A DNA stretch of 64,000 bases from Apostichopus japonicus (Eukaryota; Echinodermata; Holothuroidea; Aspidochirotida; Stichopodidae), in NCBI RefSeq assembly GCF_037975245.1, contig NC_092561.1:711001-775000 (forward strand), given 5' to 3'. The notes below the pieces were generated by a model, which did not search any database, was not told where the DNA came from, and saw only the letters and a list, made by a program, of their open reading frames with translations. Shown one piece after another: positions 12,763 through 24,878 of the stretch. How positions within the stretch are numbered: the first letter of the stretch is position 1; each line of letters opens with the position of its first letter. The position numbers and the translations under genes are program-made.

Positions 12763-13163
12763 ATCTAAACTACTGGTAGGGAGTTGATCTCCACGGCAAC
12801 AAGACGGTGTATTTACAAGCCGTGTTAGTTTTAGCTTTGTACATGCAGGGACAGGGGGAAGCTTTTGTATTTACAGCAAAGCAATGTAAAGAGAAAACAG
12901 TACAATGGAAGGTACAATGACAAGACAAACACTTTAATTAAAATAGAAAAAGAAAGAAATGAAAAATCTAAACTACTGGTAGGGAGGTGATCTCCACGGC
13001 AACAAGACGGTGTATTTACAAGCCGTGTTAGTTTTAGCTTTATACATGCAGGGGACAGGGGGAAGCTTTTGTATTTACAGCAAAGCAATGTAAAGAGAAA
13101 ACAGTACAATGGAAAGTACTATGACAAGACAAACTCTTCAATTAAAACAAAGATGCTATTGTA
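12763..13163. repeat. Tandem duplication of a ~201-bp unit
   Basis: The segment starting TCTAAACTACTGGTAGGGAG at about 12763 is repeated from about 12965 with a few substitutions. Both copies contain GATCTCCACGGCAACAAGAC and CAGTACAATGGAA. No coding frame is conserved between the copies in a convincing way. Confidence 0.85.
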
Positions 13164-13202
13164 TTTACAGCAACAAGTCAAATGAGAAAAAAAGGTTCAA
13201 GA

Positions 13203-13520
13203 CCATGAGAAGACAAGGACTAGACAATACCAGGACAAAGACTAGACAATACCAGGACAAAGACTAGACAATACCAGGACAAGGACTAGACAATACCAGG
13301 ACAAAGACTAGACAATACCAGGACAAAGACTAGACAATACCAGGAAAAGGACTAGACAATACCAGGACAAGGACTAGACAATACCAGGACAAAGACTAGA
13401 CAATACCAGGACAAGGACTAGACAATACCAGGAAAAAGACTAAACAATACCAGGACAAGGACTAGACAATACCAGGACAAAGACTAGACAATACCAGGAC
13501 AAGGACTAGACAATACCAGG
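13203..13520. repeat. 22-bp minisatellite, 14 units
   Basis: Fourteen tandem copies of GACTAGACAATACCAGGACAAA-like units differ mainly at one G/A position (ACAAGG versus ACAAAG). There are no unique spacers between the repeats, so this is not a CRISPR array. Confidence 0.9.
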
Positions 13521-13538
13521 ATTGAACGATAACAAGAT

Positions 13539-13668
13539 GATACCAGTTTGCACAGACAATACCAGCAGACAAGACAAGACAAGCACTGGAAAATACCAGA
13601 ACAAGACCTTTGTGTTGATATTGTCCAGTCCTTGTCTTGTCCTGGTATTATCTATGCAAACTGGTATC
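13539..13668. repeat. Inverted repeat beside the minisatellite
   Basis: The 27-bp arm starting GATACCAGTTTGCA at 13539-13565 pairs with 13642-13668 with two mismatches. The inner flanks also pair (CAAGACAAGACAAG with CTTGTCTTGTCCTG). The arms include the CAATACCAG word of the adjacent 22-bp array, so the array and the hairpin probably share an origin. Confidence 0.75.
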
Positions 13669-13689
13669 GTCTAGTCTGGACAACAATAC

Positions 13690-14579
13690 AAACACATATA
13701 TTGCACATTCTTTAGTACTGGCACAATAGACATCCTATTTGAAAGTAGCCATTGACATTTGAAAAACATTTTGAATGAAATTTTGTACAAACTGACAATT
13801 GTAATGTAAATGTAAAGTAAATAAATCACTTAACAATGCACCATAAATCCAGTTTAAAAAAAAAGAAGGTATCGTGAACAATAGCCCATGAAGATAACTC
13901 AAGAGCTAATATAGGCTGTGCAGCACTATAAGAGAAATCAACATGGCCTAACAGTGGTTCACAGCAGCTTAGGAACTACTGACGGGTGGGGGGCCGCTGG
14001 CCCCCTCACACCAGAAACGCACATAAGCGGTGCGGTGGGAGGTGTGCACTATACATGACCTAAACTGAAAGCATCCAGAGATTCAGAACAGTTCGGGCAT
14101 CCAGATGGCAGATGAACACCTCTCGGTCAAGGATTGGGTGATCAGTGCCTATAAAATACACCACCCACTCCCCATTAGTGACGGAGGCTAGACTAATAAG
14201 ATATAAAATGTACAGCTGATATATGTGACAGTAGTCACAAAGGACATGAAAGTTTCTGGAACTGTACAAAAGATTTATGACAATGGCCCAATGGGCACTA
14301 TGGTCCATTGATGAAAGGACTCAAATGTGTTGTATATGTCATCACCCAATATTATCATCATACCAACTTTAGCTGATACAATATGACACTGTCTCTACTG
14401 AATATGCATAGTATCACACATGGTCAGGTACCATTCAGTAATTCTTATACTTAAGTAAATGATAATACAAGAGCCCAATGGCATTATCAAAATTTGGTCC
14501 AGAAAACTGTTGGTTCACAAGATTTGGACCAAGAAAAAGTAAAAAAAGTCATAAAATCGTACAAAGTATTTTAATAAAA
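13690..14579. other. No confident gene
   Basis: A - strand frame ending near 14060 reads smoothly over about 40 codons but has no supporting splice structure or recognised domain. Otherwise nothing is recognised. Confidence 0.4.
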
Positions 14580-14831
14580 TAACTTTTAACTTAATAAAAT
14601 AACTTGATCAAATTTAATCAAATAAGACGTTTCAGGTATGTGAGGATATGACGTCACAGCTAGTCTGATTTCAGCAGTTTCTACACAATCAGATAGAACT
14701 TTAATCTACACAATCAGATAGAAACTCCTAGGCGGAAAATGAATTGGAATAATTTCTTCACTATTGGGTTCTTTTATTGTCCTCTTTCATATAAGATAAA
14801 CATTGTGACACCTGAACTAATCCTATAAGTA
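14580..14831. mobile_element. Truncated copy of the TTAA MITE found at 54115-54689
   Basis: The right half of the 54-kb element recurs here: TGTGAGGATATGACGTCACA, then CAGCAGTTTCTAC, then TCTTTTATTGTCCTCTTTCA, ending at ACCTGAACTAATCCTATAAG. The terminal TTAA has decayed to ATAA, and the left terminal repeat is not found. A 20-bp segment around CTACACAATCAGATAGAA is locally duplicated (14680-14725). Confidence 0.65.
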
Positions 14832-15149
14832 TAACTGACAGGAGTTCTGGGATTGCTTTGAATAGCTAACTCAAACCATTGCATAAATTCTACTCGAAGG
14901 GCCACTTATTGTAGATTGTTAAAATCAACAGCTACCAGTCTAGGTTGCATTTCGTTACTGTTACTCTATTGACAAATGACCTGTAATTGATCATGTTGGG
15001 TTATTTTTATACTCAAATATGATCTCAATGATATTGTCATATTTACGTTTTATATTTTATTGGTACAAAGTATCAAAACCCTCAATAAAGACCAAAGGAC
15101 GACTGGTACCTAAAAATGGACAACCGGGACCTGTGATCCCTATTACCAA

Positions 15150-15490
15150 CTTTTGCACTTATAAAGAACACATATTTCTATCGGGTCCTCTGGGACCAAG
15201 TATCTCCTGTACGGAAGCAGATATGGACCTGAGAGTTGTAGATTTGGGATCCTGGGCATCTATATTCCCATGTGACGTCATTTTGACGAAATCCATTTTT
15301 TGGGCAATTTTGGCAAAAACTGCAAGGGGTACCCCTTATGGTTTTTTAAGGTGAAAATAATTTTTGTCGCTAAGACGGGCAAGGTGTATCTTTTCTAGTT
15401 GTTCTTGACACGCTGATTACGAATCTGAAGTTTATTTTGGGACTGGGTGTTGTGTGGGGGGCGTAGGGGCCAAAAACCTAGGGAGGGGGG
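15150..15490. repeat. Direct repeat copy A
   Basis: About 340 bp starting near ACTTTTGCACTTATAAAGAA and running through TATCGGGTCCTCTGGGACCA, GACCTGAGAGTTG and GGGCAATTTTGGCAAAAACT recur at 16217-16560. The copies differ by scattered substitutions and short indels. They preserve no shared uninterrupted long frame, so I treat them as copies of a dispersed element of unknown class. Confidence 0.8.
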
Positions 15491-16216
15491 CACAGGTCCA
15501 GGTGGGTGTCCCCAAAAACAAACAAGGTAAGGGGCTATGCAGAGAGGAGTTGCATATTAGGGTTAGGGGAAACCATGCCTACAGTTTCAAGACATAGTTG
15601 ACGCTTCACAAGCGCCCTGCAAGAGCTAGGCCCCATCATAGGGGACAAATCATGTGGACATGTGGTAAAAAGCTGACATTTAGGAGACAAGTAGCCTCGG
15701 ACTTGAAATTGGCAGTGCACCCACCTACGTGTGTCTACTACTCACTACTGATAACTTGGCCTGATTTACGTTCGGGTAAAAAAACTAATCAAATGTTGAC
15801 GTAGGCACAGGCGTCCTTGTAAAGGGTACAGTAGCTACTACCGGTGAAAAATGACTATTTTTGAGGGGGCCTCCAAAACATATAGACTATACCCCCTCCC
15901 AATAATTAATGCTACCGTATGAGTTGTCTACACATCCCTAGGACTCTCGTCTCCCACATAAAAAAAATTAGCCCTTTCACATACCCTCAGTGGAAAGTAC
16001 AAGGTACCAAAAAGAGGTACTTTTTAAAACTTTTCAAGACAAAAACACCTATTTTTGGCACAGATAGAAATCATATAGACAAAAGGTCTTTTCCGGTCAG
16101 ATAATTACACGAAATTGGTGTATGACAATGATGAGGGTTTCTTCTACTCCACATCAAAATTTGATGTCAATGGGTACTTCAGAGAGGACAGGAAGGGGGT
16201 TGACAAGAGGGAGTTT

Positions 16217-16560
16217 TCCAACTTTTGCACGTATGAAGAGCACATATTTCTATCGGGTCCTCTGGGACCACGTATCACCTGAACGGAAGCAGATATGGAC
16301 CTGAGAGTTGCAGATTTGAGATCCTGGGCATGGATAACCTCATGTGACTTCATTTTGACGATATCCATTTTTTGGGCAATTTTGGCAAAAACTGCAAGGG
16401 CCCCTTATGGTTTTTTTGGGTGAAAATAATTTTTGTCACAAAAACGGGCAATGTGTATCTTTTCTGGTAGTTCTCGACATGCTGATCACGAATCTGAAGT
16501 TTATTTTGGAATTGGGTGTTGTGTGTGGGCTTTAGGGGCAAAAAAAAAACACTGGGAGGG
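16217..16560. repeat. Direct repeat copy B
   Basis: This is the second copy of the 15150-15490 segment, about 1.07 kb downstream in the same orientation. A weaker third echo of its last part (GCTGAATATGAATCTGAGAT) lies at about 16629-16700. That hints that the unit is itself internally repeated or that a longer array has been partly deleted. Confidence 0.8.
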
Positions 16561-17240
16561 GGCGGGGACCCGAAATTTGGTGTTTCCAGAAAGATCGAAT
16601 AACATCTCATCTGGTGCTACTTGGGGCGCTGAATATGAATCTGAGATTATTTTGGCGGTTCAGAGGCATGGGGAGTGGTGGGGGCATTTAATGCCTTCAT
16701 GGCGCATGCTACTGACACTCTGTGCTGGATGTTTGGCCTTTTTTATTCAAACTTACCCCCTTACCACTCGGGGAAGTGCCACACCTAGGAGTATCAATCT
16801 ATTTTGGGAAGGGGACACCCTAGCGATGGAACCCCGAAAAGATGGCCGTATTGGGACCACCCCAGTAACTATGGTAACGCTCCAAAGTAGAAAGGTCGGG
16901 ATTTCCTAATACATAGTAACACTAATTATTATGACCTATTCGGATTTTTTTCAAAAAGACTAGAATTGTCATAGAAAGACTACACTAAAAAATGCTGTTT
17001 TCCCATTAACTGAAATCGTTCTAACCTAAAGCCTTGGAGAAGGTCTCCGAAAGCTTCCAAATGTCTTAGATAACAAACGGTATCGTGTTTCAATAAAACT
17101 CAACTAAGAGATGCATGATTTGTTAACTGAATAGAGATTTCAAACATAACAAAAACTCCAGGTTAGTAGCATGCATTGAACAACCATACCAAAGGACTGG
17201 CCATCTCAGAATCATTCTAGTAGACCCTTCTAGTAGAGCA

Positions 17241-17300
17241 CTAGTAATCAGGCCGTCTGCTGAGTTGTTGGAAGCTATCAATGAGCGATGGTGGCACAGA
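17241..17300 (-). CDS. Candidate terminal exon of an unidentified gene
   Basis: On the - strand, a good acceptor (TTCTCTTCTGCAG) ending at 17301 is followed by 19 codons in phase 0, SVPPSLIDSFQQLSRRPDY, and a TAG stop. The peptide is polar and protein-like, but the family is not recognised. It would follow the exon-like segments at 18207-18327 and 19044-19104. The segment at 18207-18327 ends in phase 1, so at least one further exon must lie between, and I could not place it convincingly. No AATAAA is obvious shortly downstream. Confidence 0.3.
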   Translation of the reverse strand, partial: SVPPSLIDSFQQLSRRPDY

Positions 17301-18206
17301 CTGCAGAAGAGAATTACAGTTATATATCTAATTTTGAGGTTACAAGTGTCTGGACAAGCAATGCACATGTGTCTTCAGTAATGTTATGATTTATGCGACC
17401 AATATTCCTAATGGAGGGATAACTGCCTTTGCAAATAGTATTTATATAGATAGTATTTAGACTGATTTTGATACAAGTTTGAAATACACCTATTTTTCCT
17501 TTGGAGTAATTTAAGAGAGAAAGAAAGCAATTCTTCCTTTGCTTGGTTCAAGTAGACATGAACATCACTTAATTATAGTAAATGTCCTGTTTATGTACTA
17601 GCCAACCATAGTTTAAGACGTTTATTCCAGTATATTTTACTGCCATTTACTAATACAAATGGCAGTGACCCATACATGCTGTGTAGTGTCTGTGACTAAC
17701 TGTTAGGACTCTCATCTTGAAGCCTACATTAATTGATTAATTATGCAGTGCACTCACAAACGCAACCACTGTCAGTGAGGAGAAGCATTCTGATTAATGT
17801 TTTCAGTGTATGAGGTCCATTAAACCCAGGCTACTGTTGGACACACTTATTTTACAATTTTAGTAACTACTCCAAAAATCAATTACATGGGTGTGCACAT
17901 ACAAGACACATATGGCAGATTTCTTTACCTTTTCATGGAATCAAAAGTGTATTCCAAATATCCATGTAGCTCTACGCATACTCAGTGGTCATCTCTCTGT
18001 GAACTCTATCTTGGCCCATTTTCATGCTCTCTGTGTTATTGCCATATGTGGCCTGCATCTGCAAACTTGGTAGGAGATGTGGAGAAAAGAGTGAGTGTAA
18101 TGTATACAATTACAATTATATAATTATTGCTACACCTTTATGCTCAGGAGACATGCAAGTATGCAAGGTATCGCTTTAAATATACTCCAAAAAAAGCTGT
18201 TTCTAC

Positions 18207-18327
18207 CGATTTCATTTTCTGATATCATGTCACATCTACTGCCAGCATCGTCAACATAATTAAGTTGAGCGAGCAAGACTTTCAATTTTTCTTTAATAGT
18301 ATAGATCGACTCTAAGTGCACTGCCAC
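18207..18327 (-). CDS. Candidate internal exon, unidentified protein
   Basis: On the - strand, acceptor TTGTGCAAG precedes 40 codons beginning VAVHLESIYTIKEKLKVLL and containing LNYVDDAGSRCDMISENE. The donor is CG|GTAGAA in phase 1. The heptad-like leucine/isoleucine spacing suggests helix or coiled coil. It joins in phase 0 with the exon-like segment at 19044-19104. The other two frames of this segment carry stops. The function is unknown. Confidence 0.35.
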
Positions 18328-19043
18328 CTTGCACAATGGAAACTATTTAGTAGGGTCTTGTGAATTGGAAATAGTAGTCAAGACCAGCTCACTAAATACA
18401 CAGCTTAACAAATTGACATAAGAACAACAGTTTGAATAACAATACTTTGCAAGAAAGTTATCAATTAATTAATGGCATTTAGTTGTGTCTATGACCACAT
18501 GGTGTGCCATTTCAATAACTTCAACAGTGACGAAAGACTACAGAGACATTTGGATAAAAGAAACAGTTTTTTATTATGTTTGAAAGGTAATGTGTAAAAG
18601 AACATATATTGTGTGCAATGACACATAGAATGAAAAAAAAAATTCACACTTTTAAGGAACTGACAGTATGGGGCCTAGGTTGGACAGACTGGTTTCACCA
18701 AAACAAGGAAAAGGAAACTGTCTGCAAAGGTTCCTACAAATTAAGATATTAGATTATTCTCAATTTCCTTCTTCTGGTCACACTTTAGAATTTTATTATG
18801 CAGACACATGCTTTAGTGTTTAGATACTGTACTTGTCTTGCTGCCAAAGAGTTGGCAAATAAACTATTTGGTTACCTCGTTCCTCTCTTCCCACGGCACT
18901 TGCTATAAAGTTATTTCGACTGTATGTACACTCACCATACAGATGTTCTGGTCAACTGTGTGTAGCATTTTGTACTATAGGAACAGTAGCTGGACACCAC
19001 TATATCTGATCATCTGTGTGGATACCATTCTGTAGGACAGTAC

Positions 19044-19104
19044 CTTGGGACTATAGATGCCATCATCATCAAGTTCAATCACCTGTTGCAAAAGATATTT
19101 AACA
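19044..19104 (-). CDS. Candidate internal exon, unidentified protein
   Basis: On the - strand, a strong acceptor (TTTATTTCTCAACAG) precedes one base plus 20 codons, VKYLLQQVIELDDDGIYSPK. The donor is AAG|GTACTG in phase 0. The junction to 18327 would read GIYSPK|VAVHLES. An alternative acceptor 28 bases further in (TGCAACAG) would give a shorter exon in the same frame. I do not recognise the protein. Confidence 0.35.
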
Positions 19105-20766
19105 CTGTTGAGAAATAAAAAAATAAATATGATATGGAAAATCTGTATGAAAGGTACTGTACACACTGTATGATTTGCAGAAGCAACTTGTTTGGTTTGT
19201 TCTGAAAGAGTATTTTTCATTGTACTAAAAGCATACGAACAGTACATACTGGAAATCCTCTACTGAAGCAACCACACAGTGCTGTTTACTGTACATTATA
19301 ATGCCAAACATGACCTTCAAGTTGCTCTTCATGCTACTTAAAATTAAATCCTCACATTGACAAACTTTTGTATCATCTTATCTGTCATTAAGTTATCCAT
19401 ATAACATACAGTAATATGCTAGGCCTACAATGACTGTACAACTTAACCTCCAGAATAAGGTCTAACCTAGGCCCCATGCAAGGTGCCAAATTTGAACTTA
19501 AGCATAACATATAACGAAATTGAAAAAAATATATTGCTATGGGATGAGCATAAAGATAATAGATTAAAAAAGTTAGTATGCATAACTGTAGTAGGCTTAG
19601 TAATGTTACTATAGGCGTCAATTAAAGGCTAAATTACATGTAGTAAACCCTAGTGTCATGAATGCAACAGGGGGCTTATTGTTCTCACTTGCCAGTTGGG
19701 GCAATTTTTTGTACCTGGTTTGATATTCAGTAGGCCTATACTCAGTCAGTACACTTTGGTATACCGTAGCCTTCAGTAATTAGGCTGAGGCCTATGTAGA
19801 TTCACACCTCTTGTAGTCTTGTGAGAGTAATTGTGCAAGTACAGTAATCTTGTGTTACGGTAACCTGTTTTGGAAGTTATTGTACAAATGTCACATTAGT
19901 GAGTGTGTTTTAAGTATTTCAATGTAACTTTTGTATTTGTTGCCATGGATAGCTATATCTTATGCATCTCTCTTTCCCAAAATTGGGTTGAATATATGGT
20001 GTCATTCATGCCGGTAGACCCCATTTTGTGTGCTTGTTTCAACCTAGGCCTAGATTGTGAATTTGTGTAAAACTAGACTCAGTAGTTGTTTTACAATAAC
20101 CAGCATTGAACCACATAGACCTGGAAACAATTTTATCCTGTCTAAAGTAAAGGCTTAGGCTACTGACCCTGTTTGAAATATTTTTGACACATCGTCTTAA
20201 TTTCCTTGACTCTGGAGGCTTAACACAATTGGAGGAGGGTTATAGGCCTAGAGCTTGTTTTAAAAAGACTGCAGCAGAGTATACACATAAAATTTCTAAA
20301 AGATTATACTTTCATATCTCGGGAAGATATCAGGATTGCGTACATTTTGCTTTAACTAAACTAAAGACCAAAAGCTATACACCAAGCCCAAGTAAGGCTA
20401 GGCCTAGGCTATATATGATAAGCGTATCCTATGCGAATCACTGTCTTGTCAGGCCATGGGAAAACGTTAGGCACCGCCTTTACAAAGGGTTGATTAATGA
20501 CTAATTTCTTGACATGATATCATGATTTGGCCGAAGAAAATGTCTATTTTCTTTACTTAACTAAGAGACGAAAACACCGAACCTATGCTTAAGCATAACC
20601 TATTCAGTATGCGAAGTACCATGTAGGCCTACAGTACATACGGCTATAGTAACGACAGTAACACGTAAGGCGTCCTATGCAACGGCATAGGTCTCACGCT
20701 AACTTGATATCAAATTCAACGTAACTTTGGTAAATAGAAAGAAAATTTTACTTCTACTTGACCCAC
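19105..20766. other. No recognised feature; CTAGGCCTA-rich
   Basis: This stretch is unusually rich in short TAGGCCTA words (for example near 19730, 20049, 20246 and 20400), probably small-scale repetition. If the - strand gene is real, it would be an intron. Confidence 0.35.
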
Positions 20767-20887
20767 CAATAAAGAAGCCGCTTATCCACACATCATCCCT
20801 GAAAGAATCGATAATATCTTCCGGTAAGTAGGAAATACGATGAAATATCTCGTTCAACAACGTTGAGTTGAACTGGTCGCGCAGCAC
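20767..20887 (-). CDS. Candidate upstream exon, unidentified protein
   Basis: On the - strand this frame reads NSTLLNEIFHRISYLPEDI and SFRDDVWISGFFIG before a possible donor (TTG|GTGGGT, phase 1). It opens just after an in-frame TAA and has no ATG, so a real exon would need an upstream acceptor or a non-AUG start. It is grouped with the three segments at 17.2-19.1 kb only by strand, spacing and protein-like composition. Confidence 0.22.
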
Positions 20888-21000
20888 GTTTTATTTAGTG
20901 TAATTTAAGATTCATCATCGCGGACGAGCCTGTTTGTCTACAACGATGAACCAAACGGACCACATCACCAAACTAACCAATATCACCAAAAGGACCTATT

Positions 21001-21080
21001 GCGCAAATGCAAAGCATCAAACGGACCAGTCAACTGGTCCGTTTGATGCCCGTCTGCGCATTTGCTGGATCAAACGGACC
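21001..21080. repeat. Palindrome of the CAAACGGACC motif
   Basis: GCATCAAACGGACCAGT at 21014-21030 pairs perfectly with 21033-21049 across a 2-bp spacer. Flanking GCGCAAATGC (21001-21010) and GCGCATTTGC (21056-21065) extend the symmetry imperfectly. Further single copies of CAAACGGACC lie at about 20952 and 21071, and CAAAAGGACC at about 20986. The core contains AACGG, which resembles a Myb-type recognition sequence, but no function is shown. Confidence 0.7.
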
Positions 21081-21111
21081 AAAAACGCAGGCATACAGCT
21101 GGCTCCACCTA

Positions 21112-21134
21112 TCTCTCTCTCTCTCTCTCTCTCT
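21112..21134. repeat. (CT)n microsatellite
   Basis: This is a short uninterrupted CT dinucleotide run. Confidence 0.9.
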
Positions 21135-21139
21135 TGAAG

Positions 21140-22510
21140 AACCGATCTGCGATATATCTCCGAGTCCTCGTCACTGTTCAAGCAACCGTCATTGGATACT
21201 TTCTAGAAAATCGTGTCAGGGAGCGAATCCTTTAATTCTTTCTAAGTGACAACCGAGGATTACTTCACCTGTCTGCTTGAGGTTCTCTTTATCAAATTCA
21301 CGGAGAACAAGATTCGTTTGAGAGGCAGAAACGGTTCTTAATGTCTTAGCAGTTCTTGTTAAGGTATACCTAAGTGGTATCAAATCTCCGCTCTTAAACT
21401 AGGCACGCAGCACTTCAAGCATGTAATAGAGAACGCTGCAGAATTATTGAATAAAGCAGCTGATGTACGGTATATTGTACGTGGCATTAAGGTACATTGT
21501 GCCACTTTGGTAGGTTTATGTGCGTAGAAGTTGTGGGTTGCCAGACACTTAGAAATAACTGCGAGACATGTGAGGAAAGACATGAATATTCATAATCTAA
21601 TGAACGCTCTATCATATATATTAGGTTAGTGAATATAGTCATTTATACCCCTACGCCGGAAAAAAATCAGTTTTCGCTTATAGTACTCAAACCAAGAAAT
21701 TCTATACGCAGTGTTAGTTCTTTCTATTTCATTCCAAAAAAAATCCGGAAACTTCCTTTAAAAATTAAAACAAGTATATCTTTAGTATGACGTCATTAGT
21801 AATGTTATCATGATGTATAACGTTTTCATGCATTTGTACACCTCCTTCTCTCACAATCATTTATTTTGTACTATGCCTCTTCCTCTCCTTTCAGGCTCTC
21901 CCCCCCCCACCCCGTGCTCCCCTCTCCGCTCCCATTCGATACTTTACAAAGCCTGGGATGAAATCTTCCATTTATATTGAATTTTGTACCATATTGAAGC
22001 TTTAGATGGACAATAAATATATCTGGTAACATTCCGTAATTTTGTGATTTTCATCCACTAAAATCGTATAAAAAGCAAAAATCGGAAAATGAATGCAGAT
22101 GCAATCCTCAACAGATGCAACAGAAACAACAAACCATTACACTGTAAATTGATAGAAAAAAACCCCCCTTGTTTTGGGGTTAAATCCTTTCTAATTGATC
22201 GAAGTCACTATTTTTTTAGTTACATAATGGGTTGCCAATAACCATTTGTGTGTTAATATCACTTTTTTTGGTAATAATGAGGACATTTTCAAAAAAATAA
22301 ATAAATAAATATCAAGCCAAAATACAGATGGAAGAATCGAAATGACATTAGAAACGAATTAAATCCTAACCTTGATCATTTACTCTCTTTAATCTTTGAC
22401 TCGCTTCTGTAAGGACAATTTTTTAGACCTTTTTCTAGGTTCTCGACATTATGACTTTTTGTTAAGTCTTCCCGGACATGCGGGCTGATAAGAATCCTGG
22501 GAACTAATTT
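21140..22510. other. No recognised gene
   Basis: No exon, RNA gene or transposon end can be supported. There is a perfect TGACGTCA at 21788-21795 and a pyrimidine/poly-C tract at about 21895-21915. Confidence 0.5.
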
Positions 22511-22511
22511 T

Positions 22512-22622
22512 TTATATAGATATATATATAGATATATTATATATATTTATATATATATATATATATAGATAGATAGATATATATATAGATAGATATATAT
22601 ATAGATAGATATATATTAGATA
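22512..22622. repeat. TATA/TAGATA microsatellite
   Basis: This is a mixed tandem run of TATATA and TAGATAGATA, about 110 bp. Confidence 0.9.
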
Positions 22623-24878
22623 TAACTACATTAATAATCCAATTGATTTATCATAATTTATTTATTTGCTTATTAGATATCTTTTCTCGTTGATATAGTC
22701 CTTTTCCCGTTTTTGTACATGAGTACAATAACGGACAAAATAACAAAATAACTTTAGGTTGCGAGTGGATAATTGAATAGTGATCGACAAAATTAAGCGT
22801 GTTTTCAATTTTCTAATGTTTTTTTTTTAGTAATTTTTTATTTATCAAGGACAATAGTAGAAAGATAGATAGATAGACGGACATGATTTTATTTTTTTTT
22901 TCTCCCAATGCAACTTCATATTGATATTATCATAGTAACTGATCGATAATGTCCAAGGTAAATAGATTTAATCTTCAACGCATGCATTGATCGTTGTAAT
23001 GTTACTATCGTTCTTATAAATGATATAAGATATATTTATTGGAATGATATAAAAGATGACGTCATCACAAAGAACTGGGTATTTGTTAACTTTATTTATG
23101 ATCTGAAGTCGTTTAAGGTTGTGAACTAGCTTCCTTCGTAGTTCATGGTTGACCGATGATGACGGAGAATAGACAGGGGGATTGGGAGTTAGTGGGTGAG
23201 TGAATGGGGAGACGGTGGGGCAAATAATGAGGCGGTGGGTAACGGACAGGTCGGAAGAAGATTTTATCATCACCCAATATGAGCTAATGTTAAGTGTCAA
23301 TCATTTATTCTAAAGTGCATTTTGTAGGCTACACGTGAAAAAAAAAATATTGAAATCTTTCCGTGATAGCCACTAGCGCGCCCACACTCGCTATTCAAGT
23401 ATAACTATCAACTCGGCAGGTCAGTTGCAAGGGGAAGGAACGACGGGAAACAGATTGGATGATTTCAAGGACTCTTATGTCACTGAGCTCGCATTTTGAA
23501 GTCTTCGTGTTCCTTTCAACATTTCTATGATCAATGTATGCCTCAAACTGCACCATTCGACGTCTATGAGGTTGATTTTCTTTCCTGACCTGAGGGGGAG
23601 GAGGAGTGGCAGGGGGAGGGGAGGGGAGGGGGTGGACTTCCAAACCACATACATGAGCGTTGGCTTCAACAACCCGAAGGCTACATCTCTTTTATGAAAT
23701 CTTTGAACTGCCAATGTCCCTTCCATAAAGGATCATGTCACTACCTAACTCAGTTGATCAGTGATAAAGTACTTAGCCATTGAAAACAGTGATATGACCC
23801 GCCAACTGTACACGCTTGGACAACGAACTCTCCAAACTTTCCTTGTTATTTCAAATTAACTGGGAAATGTTTATCCACACTTAGCGTCTAACCAGATATT
23901 CCATTCAAAATAAAATGAAAGAGGTAGTTTTAAATCCACCCCCTCTTTTTTTTTTCTTGCACAATGTTTAGACTTAGAAAGTATAATAGAATGTTTTGAC
24001 GCGTGATCGTGTTAACAATACACCTAAACCACCAAGATTCAGTTTTGGCGAAAAGAGTGTTAAAACGATTCATGTATACGAACATCGGATCAGGATATAT
24101 ATATATGTCTCTTAAACCCCACAGTATTATATTACATTAATTGGGTCCCTCTCTTTACCTCGTTTTCAACAATTAACCAATTAAAATTGGGTTTAATCCC
24201 TCCTGACGATAGCCATTTAAAATCATGGCTGTGATTGGCGTGACAAATACTCGCCATTGTTTGATTCAGTTATACCCCATCATCTGATTGGTTTCATTTC
24301 CAAGATAACCGTCAAATAACCTATTGAAGTTATTTGTAAGAACTTTGTAGCTCCATAGGCATTAGCAGACAATGAACTCACAGAGATTAAGATCTTTATT
24401 GCTCTCTTTAAAAAAGAAGAGAGTTGCTGGCAAGCTCTTCTCCACCTTCTCATGAATTGGTTTTTGTTCTCGAGTGGATCGCGAGACAAGAACTTGAACT
24501 AAGGGCATGGCATGGGATTTTTCACACTCGACGCCAGCAAATAAAACCACCAAAACCTTATTGGCTGTAGCCAAGTCTTCTAGAGAGGCTGTTATCATTG
24601 GGTCATTTGTCTTGAAGTGTCATTAACAATTCTGCACATGTACTGGTTGCACTAAGCGTGACCGTGCATTTTTGTATAAACAAGACAACATTTCTGTAAT
24701 TATTTTGTATTTTTCACTGTAGAACTTAATATTATAATATAATAGTACTTATAAATCACAATAGTATTAAAGTAAAATAAAACTGTTAGCAAACTGCTTA
24801 TCCACTAGAGAGCCTGTGTAAGAGAATGTGTAAAAGTAAGTTGTCCCTTCTGTTATACTGTTACTTTTCATTTAGCCT
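22623..24878. other. No recognised gene
   Basis: Only short open frames with low-complexity or random character are present. A purine-rich tract lies at 23585-23635. A perfect TGACGTCA is at 23057-23064. Confidence 0.45.

Noticed and set aside
13203-13520. CRISPR array
   Set aside because: The 22-bp repeats are contiguous with no unique spacers, and the sequence is eukaryotic.
14060-14308. Coding exon on - (WVVYFIGTDHPILDREVFI)
   Set aside because: The frame reads smoothly, but I found no convincing acceptor or partner exon and no family.
17913-18041. Exon on - (MQATYGNNTESMKMGQ...) between the candidate exons at 18207 and 17241
   Set aside because: The acceptor is plausible, but the phase fits neither neighbour and the only donor is weak.
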